Assembly: GCA_001805845.1 (NCBI GenBank)
Contig: MHHA01000071.1
Span: forward strand, 1-19,800
Reading direction: 5' to 3'
Length of the DNA: 19,800 nt
Origin: Omnitrophica WOR_2 bacterium RIFCSPLOWO2_12_FULL_46_30
GTDB taxonomy: Bacteria > Omnitrophota > Gorgyraeia > Gygaellales > UBA12090
Shown here one piece after another: positions 6,127-14,197 of the stretch; within the stretch, counting starts at the first letter, position 1; the number at the start of each line of letters is the position of its first letter. A model generated the notes under the pieces. That model had not been told where the DNA came from and searched no databases. It saw nothing but the letters and a program-made list of their open reading frames with translations. Both the position numbers and the translations under genes were made by a program.

Positions 6127-7247
6127 TTTAGTCCTTTCAGGAATTCCTCTAATGCCTTTGCTCCAGAATAGAGCTTATCAATCACGGCGTACTCATCATT
6201 GATATGCGCGCACCCGGAGGAGCCAAAGCCGGTTGCTATTGCCGGAATACCCTTATCCTTGAAAAAGGTAATCACGGTTGCTCCTTCAGAGCCTCTTAGT
6301 TTGCTTGGGGGATGATGCTTACGCCATACCTTAAGTAAAAAACTAATCAGGGGATACCCCCCGGCAATCGCATAAGGGCTCTGCAGCCCGTTAATTTTTA
6401 TTTTAAATCTTTTTGCCCTTCCGGCAATAAGCTTTTTTATCCCGCTTAAGAGAGCTTTTACCGGCATTCCCGGAAGATAGCGCACATCTATCTCGAAATC
6501 ACACCAGTCGGCAACCATATTTACCTTATCTCCGCCCTGGATGGTGCCGATATTCATAGTCGGTTCGCGCAAAAGAGGATGCTTGCGGTAGCTAAATTTA
6601 TACCTTTTTAAATCCTGGATTATATTGCTGGCGATATTTATCGCGTTTATTCCCTTCCAGGGATAGGCTCCGTGCGCCTTGCGGCCGAATAGCGAAACTT
6701 TACAATGGATTAAACCCTTTTGTGTAATAACGACATCAAATTCGTCGGAATCTAAAATCAGGGCATAATCCGCTTTGAGCATATTTTTTTTAAGCAGGGG
6801 AATCAATCCTAAGGTTGAGCCTGACTCCTCATCGGCAGTAGCGGCAAAAAGGATATTATTTTTTAATCTTGCCTTATCTTCTATAAGGCTGTTTAGAACC
6901 TCTATTGCCACGGCCAGATTACCCTTGCAGTCCGTTGCGCCCCGGCCATAAATCCTGCCATTTTTTACTACGCCCTTAAACGGCGGGAATTTCCAGCCCC
7001 TTCCGGCAGGGACAGTGTCTAAATGCGGGCTGATAAGAATTGTCTTTGCTTCTTTAGAATTTGCCTTTAACAGCCCGACTAAATTAGGCCGCTGGCGCGC
7101 AAATTCATAGGACTTACACTTCAGCCCAAAAGCTTCCATATACCGCCGGAGGAAGCGCGCAATCTCAAGCTCATTACCGGGAGGATTCTCGGAATTTATC
7201 TGAATTAATTTTTGAGTTAATCTAATCAGCCTTTTGCGATTAATCAT
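6123..7247 (-). CDS. M20-family metallopeptidase / deacylase (ArgE/DapE-like)
   Basis: This 374-residue cytoplasmic zinc hydrolase carries the M20 signatures in order: H-x-D in SPHLDTVPAG (His75, Asp77), GRGATDCKGN with metal-bridging Asp106, the catalytic EE pair in ADEESGS (140-141), DSDEFD near 166-171, and a C-terminal metal-binding His in SSGCAHINDEY near 349. The dimerisation (lid) domain lies about 180-290. Such enzymes remove acyl groups from amino acids or cleave small peptides (ArgE, DapE, carboxypeptidase G2 types). No arginine or lysine biosynthesis genes flank it, so the substrate stays open. It starts 26 bp after the thioesterase and couples to PAC2 by an ATGA overlap. Confidence 0.88.
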   Translation of the reverse strand: MINRKRLIRLTQKLIQINSENPPGNELEIARFLRRYMEAFGLKCKSYEFARQRPNLVGLLKANSKEAKTILISPHLDTVPAGRGWKFPPFKGVVKNGRIYGRGATDCKGNLAVAIEVLNSLIEDKARLKNNILFAATADEESGSTLGLIPLLKKNMLKADYALILDSDEFDVVITQKGLIHCKVSLFGRKAHGAYPWKGINAINIASNIIQDLKRYKFSYRKHPLLREPTMNIGTIQGGDKVNMVADWCDFEIDVRYLPGMPVKALLSGIKKLIAGRAKRFKIKINGLQSPYAIAGGYPLISFLLKVWRKHHPPSKLRGSEGATVITFFKDKGIPAIATGFGSSGCAHINDEYAVIDKLYSGAKALEEFLKGLK

Positions 7248-7273
7248 CGTACCACAGGTTGAGCAATCATAGC

Positions 7274-7657
7274 CTAAGAAGCAAGCTTCTCTCTTATTTC
7301 CCGGGGAATTTTTATCGGCTGGATATCCTGGTTAACGCAAGCCATTATCGTGCTGGCAGTAACAATGAGCTGACCGGTTTTCTTATTCCTGACAATATAA
7401 TCAAAAGTAATGCTGGCTGAAGCGAGCTTGGAAATCTTAGTCTCAATGCTTAAGACATCGGCATAATAAGCCGGCGCCTTATAATCAATATCCTGATGCG
7501 CAACCACAAAGAAAAAACCCCGGGGAACACATTCCTTAACAAATACGCCTTTGCTTTCTAAGTATTCGGTGCGGCTGCGCTCAAAATATCTTAAGTAGTT
7601 GGCGTAATAGACCACCCCGCCGCAGTCCGTATCTTCATAGTAAATGCGCACATCCAT
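7274..7657 (-). CDS. ybgC: Acyl-CoA thioesterase, YbgC/4-hydroxybenzoyl-CoA type
   Basis: This 127-residue hot-dog-fold thioesterase has the family signature YYEDTDCGGVVYYANYLRYF at about 6-25; Asp11 of TDxGGVVY is the expected catalytic residue. The next segment, ERSRTEYLESKG, is also typical. Length is normal and there is no signal peptide. In proteobacteria YbgC is encoded with the Tol-Pal system and acts on acyl-CoA or acyl-ACP; no tol genes are visible here, so only the enzymatic class is assigned. It lies downstream of era, separated by a 217-bp gap with a palindromic element, and is followed 26 bp later by the M20 gene. Confidence 0.88.
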   Translation of the reverse strand: MDVRIYYEDTDCGGVVYYANYLRYFERSRTEYLESKGVFVKECVPRGFFFVVAHQDIDYKAPAYYADVLSIETKISKLASASITFDYIVRNKKTGQLIVTASTIMACVNQDIQPIKIPREIREKLAS

Positions 7658-7709
7658 CGTTGATATTGTAGTATAAGCTCGCCGGGTTTACAAGGAGATA
7701 TTTATGACA

Positions 7710-7738
7710 AAATAATCCCCATCTGCAGCATAAGCCGT
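7710..7738 (-). repeat. Near-copy of the 3' end of era
   Basis: The 15-bp ATAATCCCCATCTGC at 7712-7726 repeats exactly at about 7880-7894, the last codons of era. The similarity extends into the ATAAATAT after the era stop. Read on the minus strand, the copy encodes LQMGIIL and a stop, like the RQMGIIL end of Era. Further upstream the frame continues with unrelated basic residues. This looks like a relic of a duplicated or displaced era tail beside the palindromic element. Confidence 0.45.
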
Positions 7739-7775
7739 TTAATCTTATCTACCAGCCGCCTTTCCAGCTTCCACT

Positions 7776-7853
7776 CCAGAACGTGTCTGGAATTCGGGGG
7801 ACACACTACTTATTTATTCCCGAGAAATTAATTAAGTATTGTGTCCCCCGAAT
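7776..7853. mobile_element. REP/MITE-like palindromic element
   Basis: Two 20-bp arms at 7792-7811 and 7834-7853 are inverted copies with one mismatch (ATTCGGGGGACACAMTACTT), separated by 22 nt that can pair further. Beside the left arm is a small hairpin, CCAGA-ACGTG-TCTGG at 7776-7790. A large GC-rich-tipped palindrome plus an adjacent short hairpin resembles REP/REPIN or IS200/IS605-type non-autonomous elements moved by Y1 (REP-associated) transposases. No such transposase is in the window. It fills the gap between era and the thioesterase gene and could also affect read-through between them. Confidence 0.6.
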
Positions 7854-7874
7854 GCGGTCTGAATGGGCGCATAT

Positions 7875-8786
7875 TTATAAGATAATCCCCATCTGCCTCA
7901 GGATTTCCGTATCCTGGCGCCAGCCGGGTTTTACCTTGGCATTGAGCTCTAAATAAACCTTTCTGCCAAGTGCGCCTTCCAGTTCTTTGCGGGCTAAACT
8001 ACCCACGTTTTTCATAACCTTGCCCTTATCTCCGATGACAATTGCCTTCTGCGAATCCCGCTCTACAAGAATATCTGCTCTGATATAGGTAAGCTTTTTT
8101 GAACGCTCGGCAATCTCATCCACCAAAACCCCGATTGAGTAAGGTAATTCTTCGCGCATGCATTCAAAGAGCTTCTCGCGGATTATGTCTGCATAGCTAA
8201 GCCGCTCTGAAAAATCCGAGATTACCTCTTGCGGATATAACTCCTGCCCTTCAGGTAAATGCGAAAATAAGACCTCCAGGAGCCGGTCAATATTTGTTCC
8301 TTTTAAGGCTGAAATAGGAATGACAATAAGAGCATCTCCTAACTCCTGAAGCGTCTTACCTTTCTTTTCCTCCCATAATTTAAGATATTCGGGGACAAAC
8401 TTTCCGCCCAAATCTATTTTGTTTAAGGCAAGGACTATTGGTGCGCTGGCAGCTTTAAGATAATTTACCACCATCTCCTCCTCTTCGCCTACCCTCTCTG
8501 ATGAATCAACCAGGTGCATAATCAGATCCGCGCCGCTTGCTGAATCTTCAGCTAAAATATTCATATATTTTCCTAAACGGTGCTTTGGCTTGTGAATTCC
8601 CGGGGTATCCACAAAAATAATCTGGCCCCTTTTTTCAGTAAGTATGCCCCGAATAATATTGCGGGTGGTTTGGGGAATCTTAGAAACAATTGCCACCTTT
8701 TTACCCAAAATATAGTTAAGCAGGGTAGATTTGCCTGTATTTGTTCTGCCTACAATAGCCACTATGCCGCACTTTTTATTTTCCAT
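7875..8786 (-). CDS. era: GTPase Era
   Basis: This 303-residue GTPase binds the 3' end of 16S rRNA and is needed for 30S ribosomal subunit maturation. G1 reads GRTNTGKST (13-21) rather than the usual GRPNVGKST; the Lys and Ser are retained. Switch I PQTTR lies at 38-42, G3 DTPG at 60-63, G4 NKID at 122-125 and G5-like ISALKG near 162-167. The C-terminal KH domain includes VIGDKGKVMKNVGSLARKEL at about 250-270, and the end KVKPGWRQD is canonical. Length is normal for Era. It is transcribed divergently from the acyl-ligase gene, with a predicted promoter at 8836-8864 and no clear Shine-Dalgarno. An intergenic palindrome separates it from the downstream thioesterase. Confidence 0.97.
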   Translation of the reverse strand: MENKKCGIVAIVGRTNTGKSTLLNYILGKKVAIVSKIPQTTRNIIRGILTEKRGQIIFVDTPGIHKPKHRLGKYMNILAEDSASGADLIMHLVDSSERVGEEEEMVVNYLKAASAPIVLALNKIDLGGKFVPEYLKLWEEKKGKTLQELGDALIVIPISALKGTNIDRLLEVLFSHLPEGQELYPQEVISDFSERLSYADIIREKLFECMREELPYSIGVLVDEIAERSKKLTYIRADILVERDSQKAIVIGDKGKVMKNVGSLARKELEGALGRKVYLELNAKVKPGWRQDTEILRQMGIIL

Positions 8787-8800
8787 ATTTTATTTTTTTT

Positions 8801-8828
8801 CTTGACTCTTGATTCTTGACTCTTGACT
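8801..8828. repeat. Tandem heptamer tract (CTTGACT x4)
   Basis: Four consecutive 7-bp units, three CTTGACT and one CTTGATT, occupy 8801-8828 in the era/ligase intergenic region. They fall inside the predicted era 5' leader, between its start site and the ATG. The unit is unrelated in sequence to the heptamer tract at 19197-19231 but has the same period. Confidence 0.85.
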
Positions 8829-8835
8829 CTGCTTT

Positions 8836-8864
8836 ATTATACCCTTTTTCTCTTTACCTGTCAC
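8836..8864 (-). promoter_or_regulatory. Predicted era promoter
   Basis: On the minus strand, GTGACA (complement at 8859-8864; 5 of 6 to the -35 consensus) is spaced 17 bp from a perfect TATAAT (complement at 8836-8841). The predicted start is near 8829, giving a leader of about 43 nt that contains the heptamer tract. Its -35 directly abuts the -35 of the divergent plus-strand promoter. Confidence 0.7.
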
Positions 8865-8881
8865 CAAATTCAAGTTATAAT
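8853..8881 (+). promoter_or_regulatory. Predicted promoter of the acyl-ligase gene, likely leaderless
   Basis: TTTACC (8853-8858; 4 of 6) is spaced 17 bp from a perfect TATAAT (8876-8881). The expected transcription start, 6-7 bp downstream, falls on the A of the ATG at 8888. No Shine-Dalgarno precedes that ATG, which fits a leaderless mRNA. Confidence 0.6.
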
Positions 8882-8887
8882 GAAATT

Positions 8888-11554
8888 ATGGAATATGACC
8901 TGTTTAAAAGATTTGAGGAATCCGCCAAAACTCATCCCGATGCTCCTGCCTGCCAGATAAAAGAAGGCGCTGCTTATCAAACCTATACCTATGGCCAGAT
9001 GTATAATCTAAGCCTGAAAGTGGCGGCCTTCCTGAATCAGGAAGGGATAGAGAAACAAGAACGGGTTGCCATCCTTCTGGAAAATTCGCCCTACTGGCCG
9101 GCAATCTATTTTGGGATTATGGCTATTGGCGCAACCGCCGTTCCTATTGACCCGAAGCTCACCCCTTATGAAGTGAATAATGTCCTGCGGGATTCAGGCG
9201 CAAAAATTATTTTTACCTCGGAAGAACTTCATCTTCCTTTCAAGGATTTCCTGAAAAATATCCTTTCTTTTAAAAAGGCGGTATTTTATCCCTTTAGCGA
9301 GATTACTCAAGCGAAAGCCAGGACAGATTTAATATTGGAGAACAAATCCGGCGACATCGCTTCCATCCTTTATACCTCCGGAACCACCGCCTCCCCCAAG
9401 GGGGTAATGCTTACCCATAAAAACTTCTGTTCTAATTTTGACAGTATCGTAAAACTCGGATTAATCGGCGCGCAGGATAATGTCCTTTCGCTGCTGCCGC
9501 TGCACCATTCTTATCCTTTTATGGTTACGCTGCTCGTTCCTCTATTGAGCGGCGGGCAGGTAACCTTTTTAAACAGCTTAAAATCCGATGACCTCTTACG
9601 CTGCCTGCGGGAAGCGCAGGCTACAGTTTTAGTCGGCGTGCCCCAGCTTTATTATTTGCTGCATAAAGCAATATTTGAAAAGCTCAAAAAACCGTCTTTA
9701 GTCCTATCCGTCTTAAAAGTTACCGGCGTCCCGCGCAAGCTCTTCCGGTTCAACCTAAATAAAATCCTTTTAAAAAAATTGCACCGGAACTTTGGGCCCT
9801 CTTTACGCTTTTTTGCCTCCGGAGGCGCGCGCTTAGCGCCTAAGGTAGCTTATGAACTAACCCTTCTTGGCTTTACTATTTTAGAGGGCTATGGCCTGAC
9901 TGAAACTGCGCCGGTGGTTACCTTTAATCCGATCTGCCGCATAAAATTCGGCTCGGTAGGCCTACCTGTTCCGGAAGTAAAAATCCGCATCCATAATCCT
10001 GATCGCGAGCATATCGGGGAGGTCTTAATCCAGGGCCCAAATGTAATGAAAGGTTATTACAAAAAACCGAAGGAAACCGCGGAGGTCTTAAGAGATGATT
10101 GGTTTTATTCCGGCGATTTGGGATATATTGACCGGGATGGATACCTCTACCTTACCGGACGCTCTAAAGAGGTAATTGTCCTTTCCAGCGGCAAAAACAT
10201 TTACCCCGAGGAAATTGAGGCCCATTATCTTAAAAGCCCTTACATAAAAGAAATCTGCGTTCTGGAAACTACCGCTGGCGGCCTCTCTTCACTGCATGCT
10301 TTGGTCTTTCCGAATATTGAGTATTTTCGCAAAACCAAAGAGGTAAACATCCAGGGAAAAATCCGCTGGCTCTTAGAGAATCTTTCTAAGGAACTGCCCT
10401 CCTACAAGCGGATTATGGGCTTTAGCGTTGCCAGAGAGGAATTACCCAGGACACGTTTAGGAAAGCTTAAGAGATATGAAATAAAATCCGGGCATTTAAC
10501 GCGGGCGCCGGCTAAAATCAAAGGACAGCCGGAAGAAGCCCCCGCAGCCGAGAGAGAAGAGCCGGGCAGCGCTTTCCCCCCGGTATCCTCTGACGGGGAA
10601 AATGAGCTCTTAGAGTTTTTATCCCGGGAATTAAAAATGAGGGTTAGCATGAATGATCATTTAGAATTGGATTTAGGGATTGATTCCTTGAGGCGCGTGG
10701 AATTGGCAATTGCTTTAGAGAAGAAATTTAATATCAGTATTCCTGATACCGGCTTCTCGGAAATTTTTACCGTAAGAGAATTGCTCGCTAAAATAGCTCA
10801 GCTCGTAAAGCCCGGGAAAGGAGAAACGCGAGTTTCCCGGCATAGCCCCGTCTGGAGCCAGATTATTCAAGAGGCGCCTGCCGCGGGAATTTTAGATAAA
10901 ATCAACCTCCATCCCGGCGCATTAGACAAGGCCTTTTCCTTTATAATGCTGAATTTTTTCAATTTATTATTCGGGACATTCTGTTTCTTAAGGATTAAGG
11001 GAAAAGAAAATCTGCCTATCTATAAACCCTTTATTATCTGCCCAAACCACGCCAGTTATTTAGACGGCTTCCTTATAGCTGCAAGCATGGCAGCAAAAGC
11101 CGAGGTTAACCTGTTTTTCTTGGGCTACAGCGGCTATTTCCTGCATCCTGTAATCAGGTGGGCGGTAAAAATTGCCCGGCTCATTGCTATTGATCCCGCG
11201 GTAAACTTAACCGATGCCATGCAGGCAGCAGCCTATGTTTTAAGGAATAATAAATCGCTCTGTATCTTCCCGGAAGGAGAACGTTCTATTGACGGCGAGG
11301 TGAAAGAATTTAAGAAGGGCGTGGGAATATTAATCAAGGAAACCGGCGCCCCGGTCATCCCCTGCTATATCCAGGGATCATACCCTGCCTGGCCAAGGGG
11401 AAAATTTTTACCCCGGCCATATCCTATTAGAGTTATCTTCGGAAAAGCCTGCACCCGGGAAGAGCTGAAAGAGGCGGGAGGAAAATACCATCCGCAGGAT
11501 GACTACGAGGCAATTGCCCTGGGCCTAAGAGAAAAGGTGAAGGGGTTAGCTTAA
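8888..11554 (+). CDS. Fused acyl-CoA/acyl-ACP ligase, acyl carrier protein and PlsC acyltransferase
   Basis: The predicted protein has 888 residues in three modules. Residues 1 to about 545 are an AMP-forming ligase: YTSGTTASPKGV at 162-173, GYGLTET at 334-340, then YSGDLG and KEVIVLSSGKNIYPEEIE. After a Pro/Glu-rich linker, an acyl carrier protein domain (about 572-645) has GIDSL with Ser600 as the phosphopantetheine site. A C-terminal PlsC-type acyltransferase (about 700-885) carries NHASYLD (NHx4D, 720-726) and FPEG (794-797). The protein probably activates a fatty acid, loads it on its own carrier and transfers it to a lysophospholipid or glycerol-phosphate acceptor, as E. coli Aas does. 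Aas has the acyltransferase first and no internal ACP. I chose the ATG at 8888 because an upstream in-frame ATG (8816) lies inside the promoter region and adds a tail unlike the family. It converges with GH94, overlapping by 9 bp. Confidence 0.88.
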   Translation: MEYDLFKRFEESAKTHPDAPACQIKEGAAYQTYTYGQMYNLSLKVAAFLNQEGIEKQERVAILLENSPYWPAIYFGIMAIGATAVPIDPKLTPYEVNNVLRDSGAKIIFTSEELHLPFKDFLKNILSFKKAVFYPFSEITQAKARTDLILENKSGDIASILYTSGTTASPKGVMLTHKNFCSNFDSIVKLGLIGAQDNVLSLLPLHHSYPFMVTLLVPLLSGGQVTFLNSLKSDDLLRCLREAQATVLVGVPQLYYLLHKAIFEKLKKPSLVLSVLKVTGVPRKLFRFNLNKILLKKLHRNFGPSLRFFASGGARLAPKVAYELTLLGFTILEGYGLTETAPVVTFNPICRIKFGSVGLPVPEVKIRIHNPDREHIGEVLIQGPNVMKGYYKKPKETAEVLRDDWFYSGDLGYIDRDGYLYLTGRSKEVIVLSSGKNIYPEEIEAHYLKSPYIKEICVLETTAGGLSSLHALVFPNIEYFRKTKEVNIQGKIRWLLENLSKELPSYKRIMGFSVAREELPRTRLGKLKRYEIKSGHLTRAPAKIKGQPEEAPAAEREEPGSAFPPVSSDGENELLEFLSRELKMRVSMNDHLELDLGIDSLRRVELAIALEKKFNISIPDTGFSEIFTVRELLAKIAQLVKPGKGETRVSRHSPVWSQIIQEAPAAGILDKINLHPGALDKAFSFIMLNFFNLLFGTFCFLRIKGKENLPIYKPFIICPNHASYLDGFLIAASMAAKAEVNLFFLGYSGYFLHPVIRWAVKIARLIAIDPAVNLTDAMQAAAYVLRNNKSLCIFPEGERSIDGEVKEFKKGVGILIKETGAPVIPCYIQGSYPAWPRGKFLPRPYPIRVIFGKACTREELKEAGGKYHPQDDYEAIALGLREKVKGLA

Positions 11555-14197
11555 ATATACCTTTATGATGTTTTCTGCTTTACGCAGCTCTTCTTTCTTA
11601 ATAATATACCTGCCTGAGCGCGGCATAATTTTTTTATCTCCCAGGTAGGCTTCTTCTATTTTGTAAACCCCGCCCTTTTTATTTTTTTCTCTGCCTCTGG
11701 CAAAAATAACCCTTAATGGCTTTCCTTGTAATTTAAACCTGGTTTCAATCTCCTGCTTGAAAAAATTACCCGCGCTAAGTTTGGGCTCTAAATAAATATC
11801 CCCGAGAGCAAACTTTATCCCCAGGATTTCTTCTAACAAGGTGTAGATATACCAGCTGGCTGAACCGGTTAAATAAAGATAAAGGCCTCTTCCTTCGTTA
11901 TTAAAATACTCCGGAATCAAAGGATAGATTTTTGCCCGATTATGAGTTGCCATTTTATAGATGGAATTGATTACTTCAAAACCTTCATTAACAAAACCTC
12001 TCGCGTATAAGGCATTGGCAAGCATCACCACCATATGGTTAAAAAATGCGCCGTTTTCCTTATCGCCGTAGGAAAAACCAAATGCCCTTCCCAGGTCAAG
12101 ATGATGGTGCGAATTAAAATTCGTATTCAGGCGGAATCCTCCCAGCTGCTTATCCTGCAGATATCTTTTTATGGCTCGCCAGAGCTGCTTAACTTGTTTC
12201 TCGGAGGCGGCGCCGCTCATAATGGCAAATGCCTGGCTGGCCAAAAGCATCCTGATGCCTGCCTGCCGGACAGGCAGGCCTGCCTTATGAGCTTTCCCCT
12301 CCACCCGCTTTCCCTGCTCATCATAGTAGCCGTTAAAAAACCCTTCCTTCAGCCACTCCTTCCTGCCTAACCATTGGAATAAGTGCCCGGCTTTGCTTTT
12401 TAAATCCAGGATCAACGCATCAATATCCAGGCTAACCTTTTCGCCGCTTAAATTCCTGACTTTTCCCAGATATTCGTTGAGCCTTTTCTGCTTATATTTG
12501 AAATCAGAGTATCGGGGCTTGAGCTTTGCATCTAAAAGAAAGGTTAATTCTTTTAAAATACTGAGCTTATTAGTTTTTTCCTTAAGCCTTTCTAAATATG
12601 CACAGAGGTCTCTTAAATTATGGGCATACATAAAACTAAAGGTAACGCTCTCTCCGTGCTCAGGCGCCATATCCAATCCGTCATTCCAATCAGCGCTTTC
12701 TAAACGGATGATGTTGTGCCTGCCCACGTTAAAAAACTGAACCAAACTCTGGGCCAGGATATGCTCCAGGATACTTGCGCTATAGATTTTCCCGTTTTTA
12801 TCGCGCAGGGTATAATCCTTATGGGGAAAGTAAAGGTCTATTTCCTTTGCCCTCTTATGCTGGTGGTCCTGAAAATAGCTGGCCTCTCTAAGAAGGATAT
12901 CCAGGTCTCCGGTTTTATTCATATATAAGCGCAGGGTCAAATACGGCCAGATGCCATGGTCCATCCAGACCCGGATGATACGGTTTCTGTCTGAGATAAA
13001 CTGCCCATCCTTAGTAATGATGGTGGCATTGGAGCCGTCAATCCGGACGCCTTTAAAATTGTCCAGAATAAAGTTTTTGGCTTTCTTCTCCCCGGCTTGA
13101 GTCAAAAGCAGGGCCAGGGCATCCTGCCAGAGGTCGCGCCAGCCCCTTCCTCCCTTTCCGTAGTCAAAATGGGGCAGGAATGAACAGCCAAAGAGCTTGC
13201 GCAGGGCCGGCTGGAGCTTTACCCAGGAAAGCCAGTTATTAAAATCCCTGTCCTTAAAATCAAATTCCAGGCCTGATAGATATCCGAGCCAATATTTCCT
13301 GGTTTGCTCAAAACTCTTCCTGATTTTTTCCGGGGAATTCAATTTCTTAAACGTATTTCTTATCTCGGCCTCGCTCTCAGCTATGCCCATGAGCAGAAAA
13401 TAACTGACTGCCTGGGATTTCTTTAGTCCCTTCTCTTTAAACCTGAATGCCGCGCAGGATTCTTTGCCGTCAAATTCCGCAAGCTTCTTTCGGGCAGGCC
13501 TTAGATTCTTTTCTATGGCATCGGGAAAAACAGCATCCCCCTGGCCGTAAAAATAATCCAGGGTGGGAAACTGTCCTGCGGGCGGCTGTCCTTCATCTTC
13601 AAAGCCCAGGACAAAATAAATCGTTTCATTCGCCTTATGCCCCTTTTCGTCAAATACCATTGTCGGTTTAAGCCGGAGCCCGAATTTATCTAAATAGACC
13701 CGGTTTAAAAGCGAGGTAACGTGGCGGTGGTCCCTTAAACTCTTCTCAGCTCTGCCGTAGAGGGGAATAAAAGAGGTGGGAATGATTTTTATGGCTTTGC
13801 TGCTTCTGTTCCTCAGGGTAACCCGCATAATCTCAACCGGGGTATCAAAAGGAACAAAATTGAGAATCTCCATTTCCAGGGATTTTGTCTTTTTGACAAT
13901 TTTATGATAGAGAAATCCCGCTTCCAGCCTGTCCTGATAGGGATACGAGCATCTTATTGTTTGGCTTCCGGTTTTGATAAAGAAATCTCTCCGGCACAGG
14001 AGATTGCTTCTTAAATCCTCAATGCTTGCCGGGGCCGTCAGGAAATGCCCGTTATCCCGCTTTATGTCTCCGGCTAAATTCGGGCTGATAGAGCATAAAA
14101 GGCGCCCCTCTTTATCCGTCAGCGGAAAATAGAGATTATGCTTATGGGGGTCTTCCACTACGAACGTTCCCAGTTCGTCAGTAAACCGGTAAATCAT
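11546..14197 (-). CDS. GH94-family glycoside phosphorylase (cellobiose/chitobiose phosphorylase-like)
   Basis: This 883-residue protein resembles GH94 phosphorylases, which cleave beta-linked disaccharides or oligosaccharides with phosphate to give an alpha-sugar-1-phosphate. An N-terminal beta-sandwich domain (about 1-290) precedes a helical (alpha/alpha)6 barrel. GWRDLWQDAL corresponds to the conserved G[YW]RDxxQD block. ESADWNDG at 500-507 carries the general-acid Asp, and TGSASWYIY corresponds to the TGTAPW phosphate/aglycone block. No signal peptide is seen, so it is cytoplasmic. The ATG at 14197 is preferred over an upstream one at 14269: GGGGAGG ends 10 bases before it, and the family N-terminus (FTDELGTFVVEDP) starts there. 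A 9-residue insertion, AGLPVRQAG, is encoded by a palindromic repeat at 12257-12279. The exact disaccharide is not known. Confidence 0.85.
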   Translation of the reverse strand: MIYRFTDELGTFVVEDPHKHNLYFPLTDKEGRLLCSISPNLAGDIKRDNGHFLTAPASIEDLRSNLLCRRDFFIKTGSQTIRCSYPYQDRLEAGFLYHKIVKKTKSLEMEILNFVPFDTPVEIMRVTLRNRSSKAIKIIPTSFIPLYGRAEKSLRDHRHVTSLLNRVYLDKFGLRLKPTMVFDEKGHKANETIYFVLGFEDEGQPPAGQFPTLDYFYGQGDAVFPDAIEKNLRPARKKLAEFDGKESCAAFRFKEKGLKKSQAVSYFLLMGIAESEAEIRNTFKKLNSPEKIRKSFEQTRKYWLGYLSGLEFDFKDRDFNNWLSWVKLQPALRKLFGCSFLPHFDYGKGGRGWRDLWQDALALLLTQAGEKKAKNFILDNFKGVRIDGSNATIITKDGQFISDRNRIIRVWMDHGIWPYLTLRLYMNKTGDLDILLREASYFQDHQHKRAKEIDLYFPHKDYTLRDKNGKIYSASILEHILAQSLVQFFNVGRHNIIRLESADWNDGLDMAPEHGESVTFSFMYAHNLRDLCAYLERLKEKTNKLSILKELTFLLDAKLKPRYSDFKYKQKRLNEYLGKVRNLSGEKVSLDIDALILDLKSKAGHLFQWLGRKEWLKEGFFNGYYDEQGKRVEGKAHKAGLPVRQAGIRMLLASQAFAIMSGAASEKQVKQLWRAIKRYLQDKQLGGFRLNTNFNSHHHLDLGRAFGFSYGDKENGAFFNHMVVMLANALYARGFVNEGFEVINSIYKMATHNRAKIYPLIPEYFNNEGRGLYLYLTGSASWYIYTLLEEILGIKFALGDIYLEPKLSAGNFFKQEIETRFKLQGKPLRVIFARGREKNKKGGVYKIEEAYLGDKKIMPRSGRYIIKKEELRKAENIIKVYLS
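12257..12279. repeat. Palindromic micro-repeat inserted in frame in the GH94 gene
   Basis: Arms GCCTGCCTG (12257-12265) and CAGGCAGGC (12271-12279) are perfectly complementary around the 5-nt loop CCGGA. A second palindrome, GGCAGGCCTGCC, overlaps at 12273-12284. On the coding strand the block yields AGLPVRQAG between GKAHK and IRMLLASQAFAI. Flanking residues fit the GH94 pattern without it, so it looks like a 27-bp in-frame insertion. Confidence 0.7.

Noticed and set aside
8816..8887. Upstream in-frame ATG that would add 24 residues to the acyl-ligase fusion
   Set aside because: It lies in the heptamer tract and upstream of the TATAAT; the added residues are unlike the family N-terminus, and the ATG at 8888 matches the expected start of AMP-forming ligases.
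11546..11600. A terminator between the convergent acyl-ligase and GH94 genes
   Set aside because: The coding regions overlap by 9 bp and no hairpin with a U-tract was visible on either strand near the ends.
12035..12928. Several plus-strand open frames opposite the GH94 gene
   Set aside because: They are antisense shadows with low-complexity, non-protein-like composition; the minus-strand GH94 frame explains the region fully.
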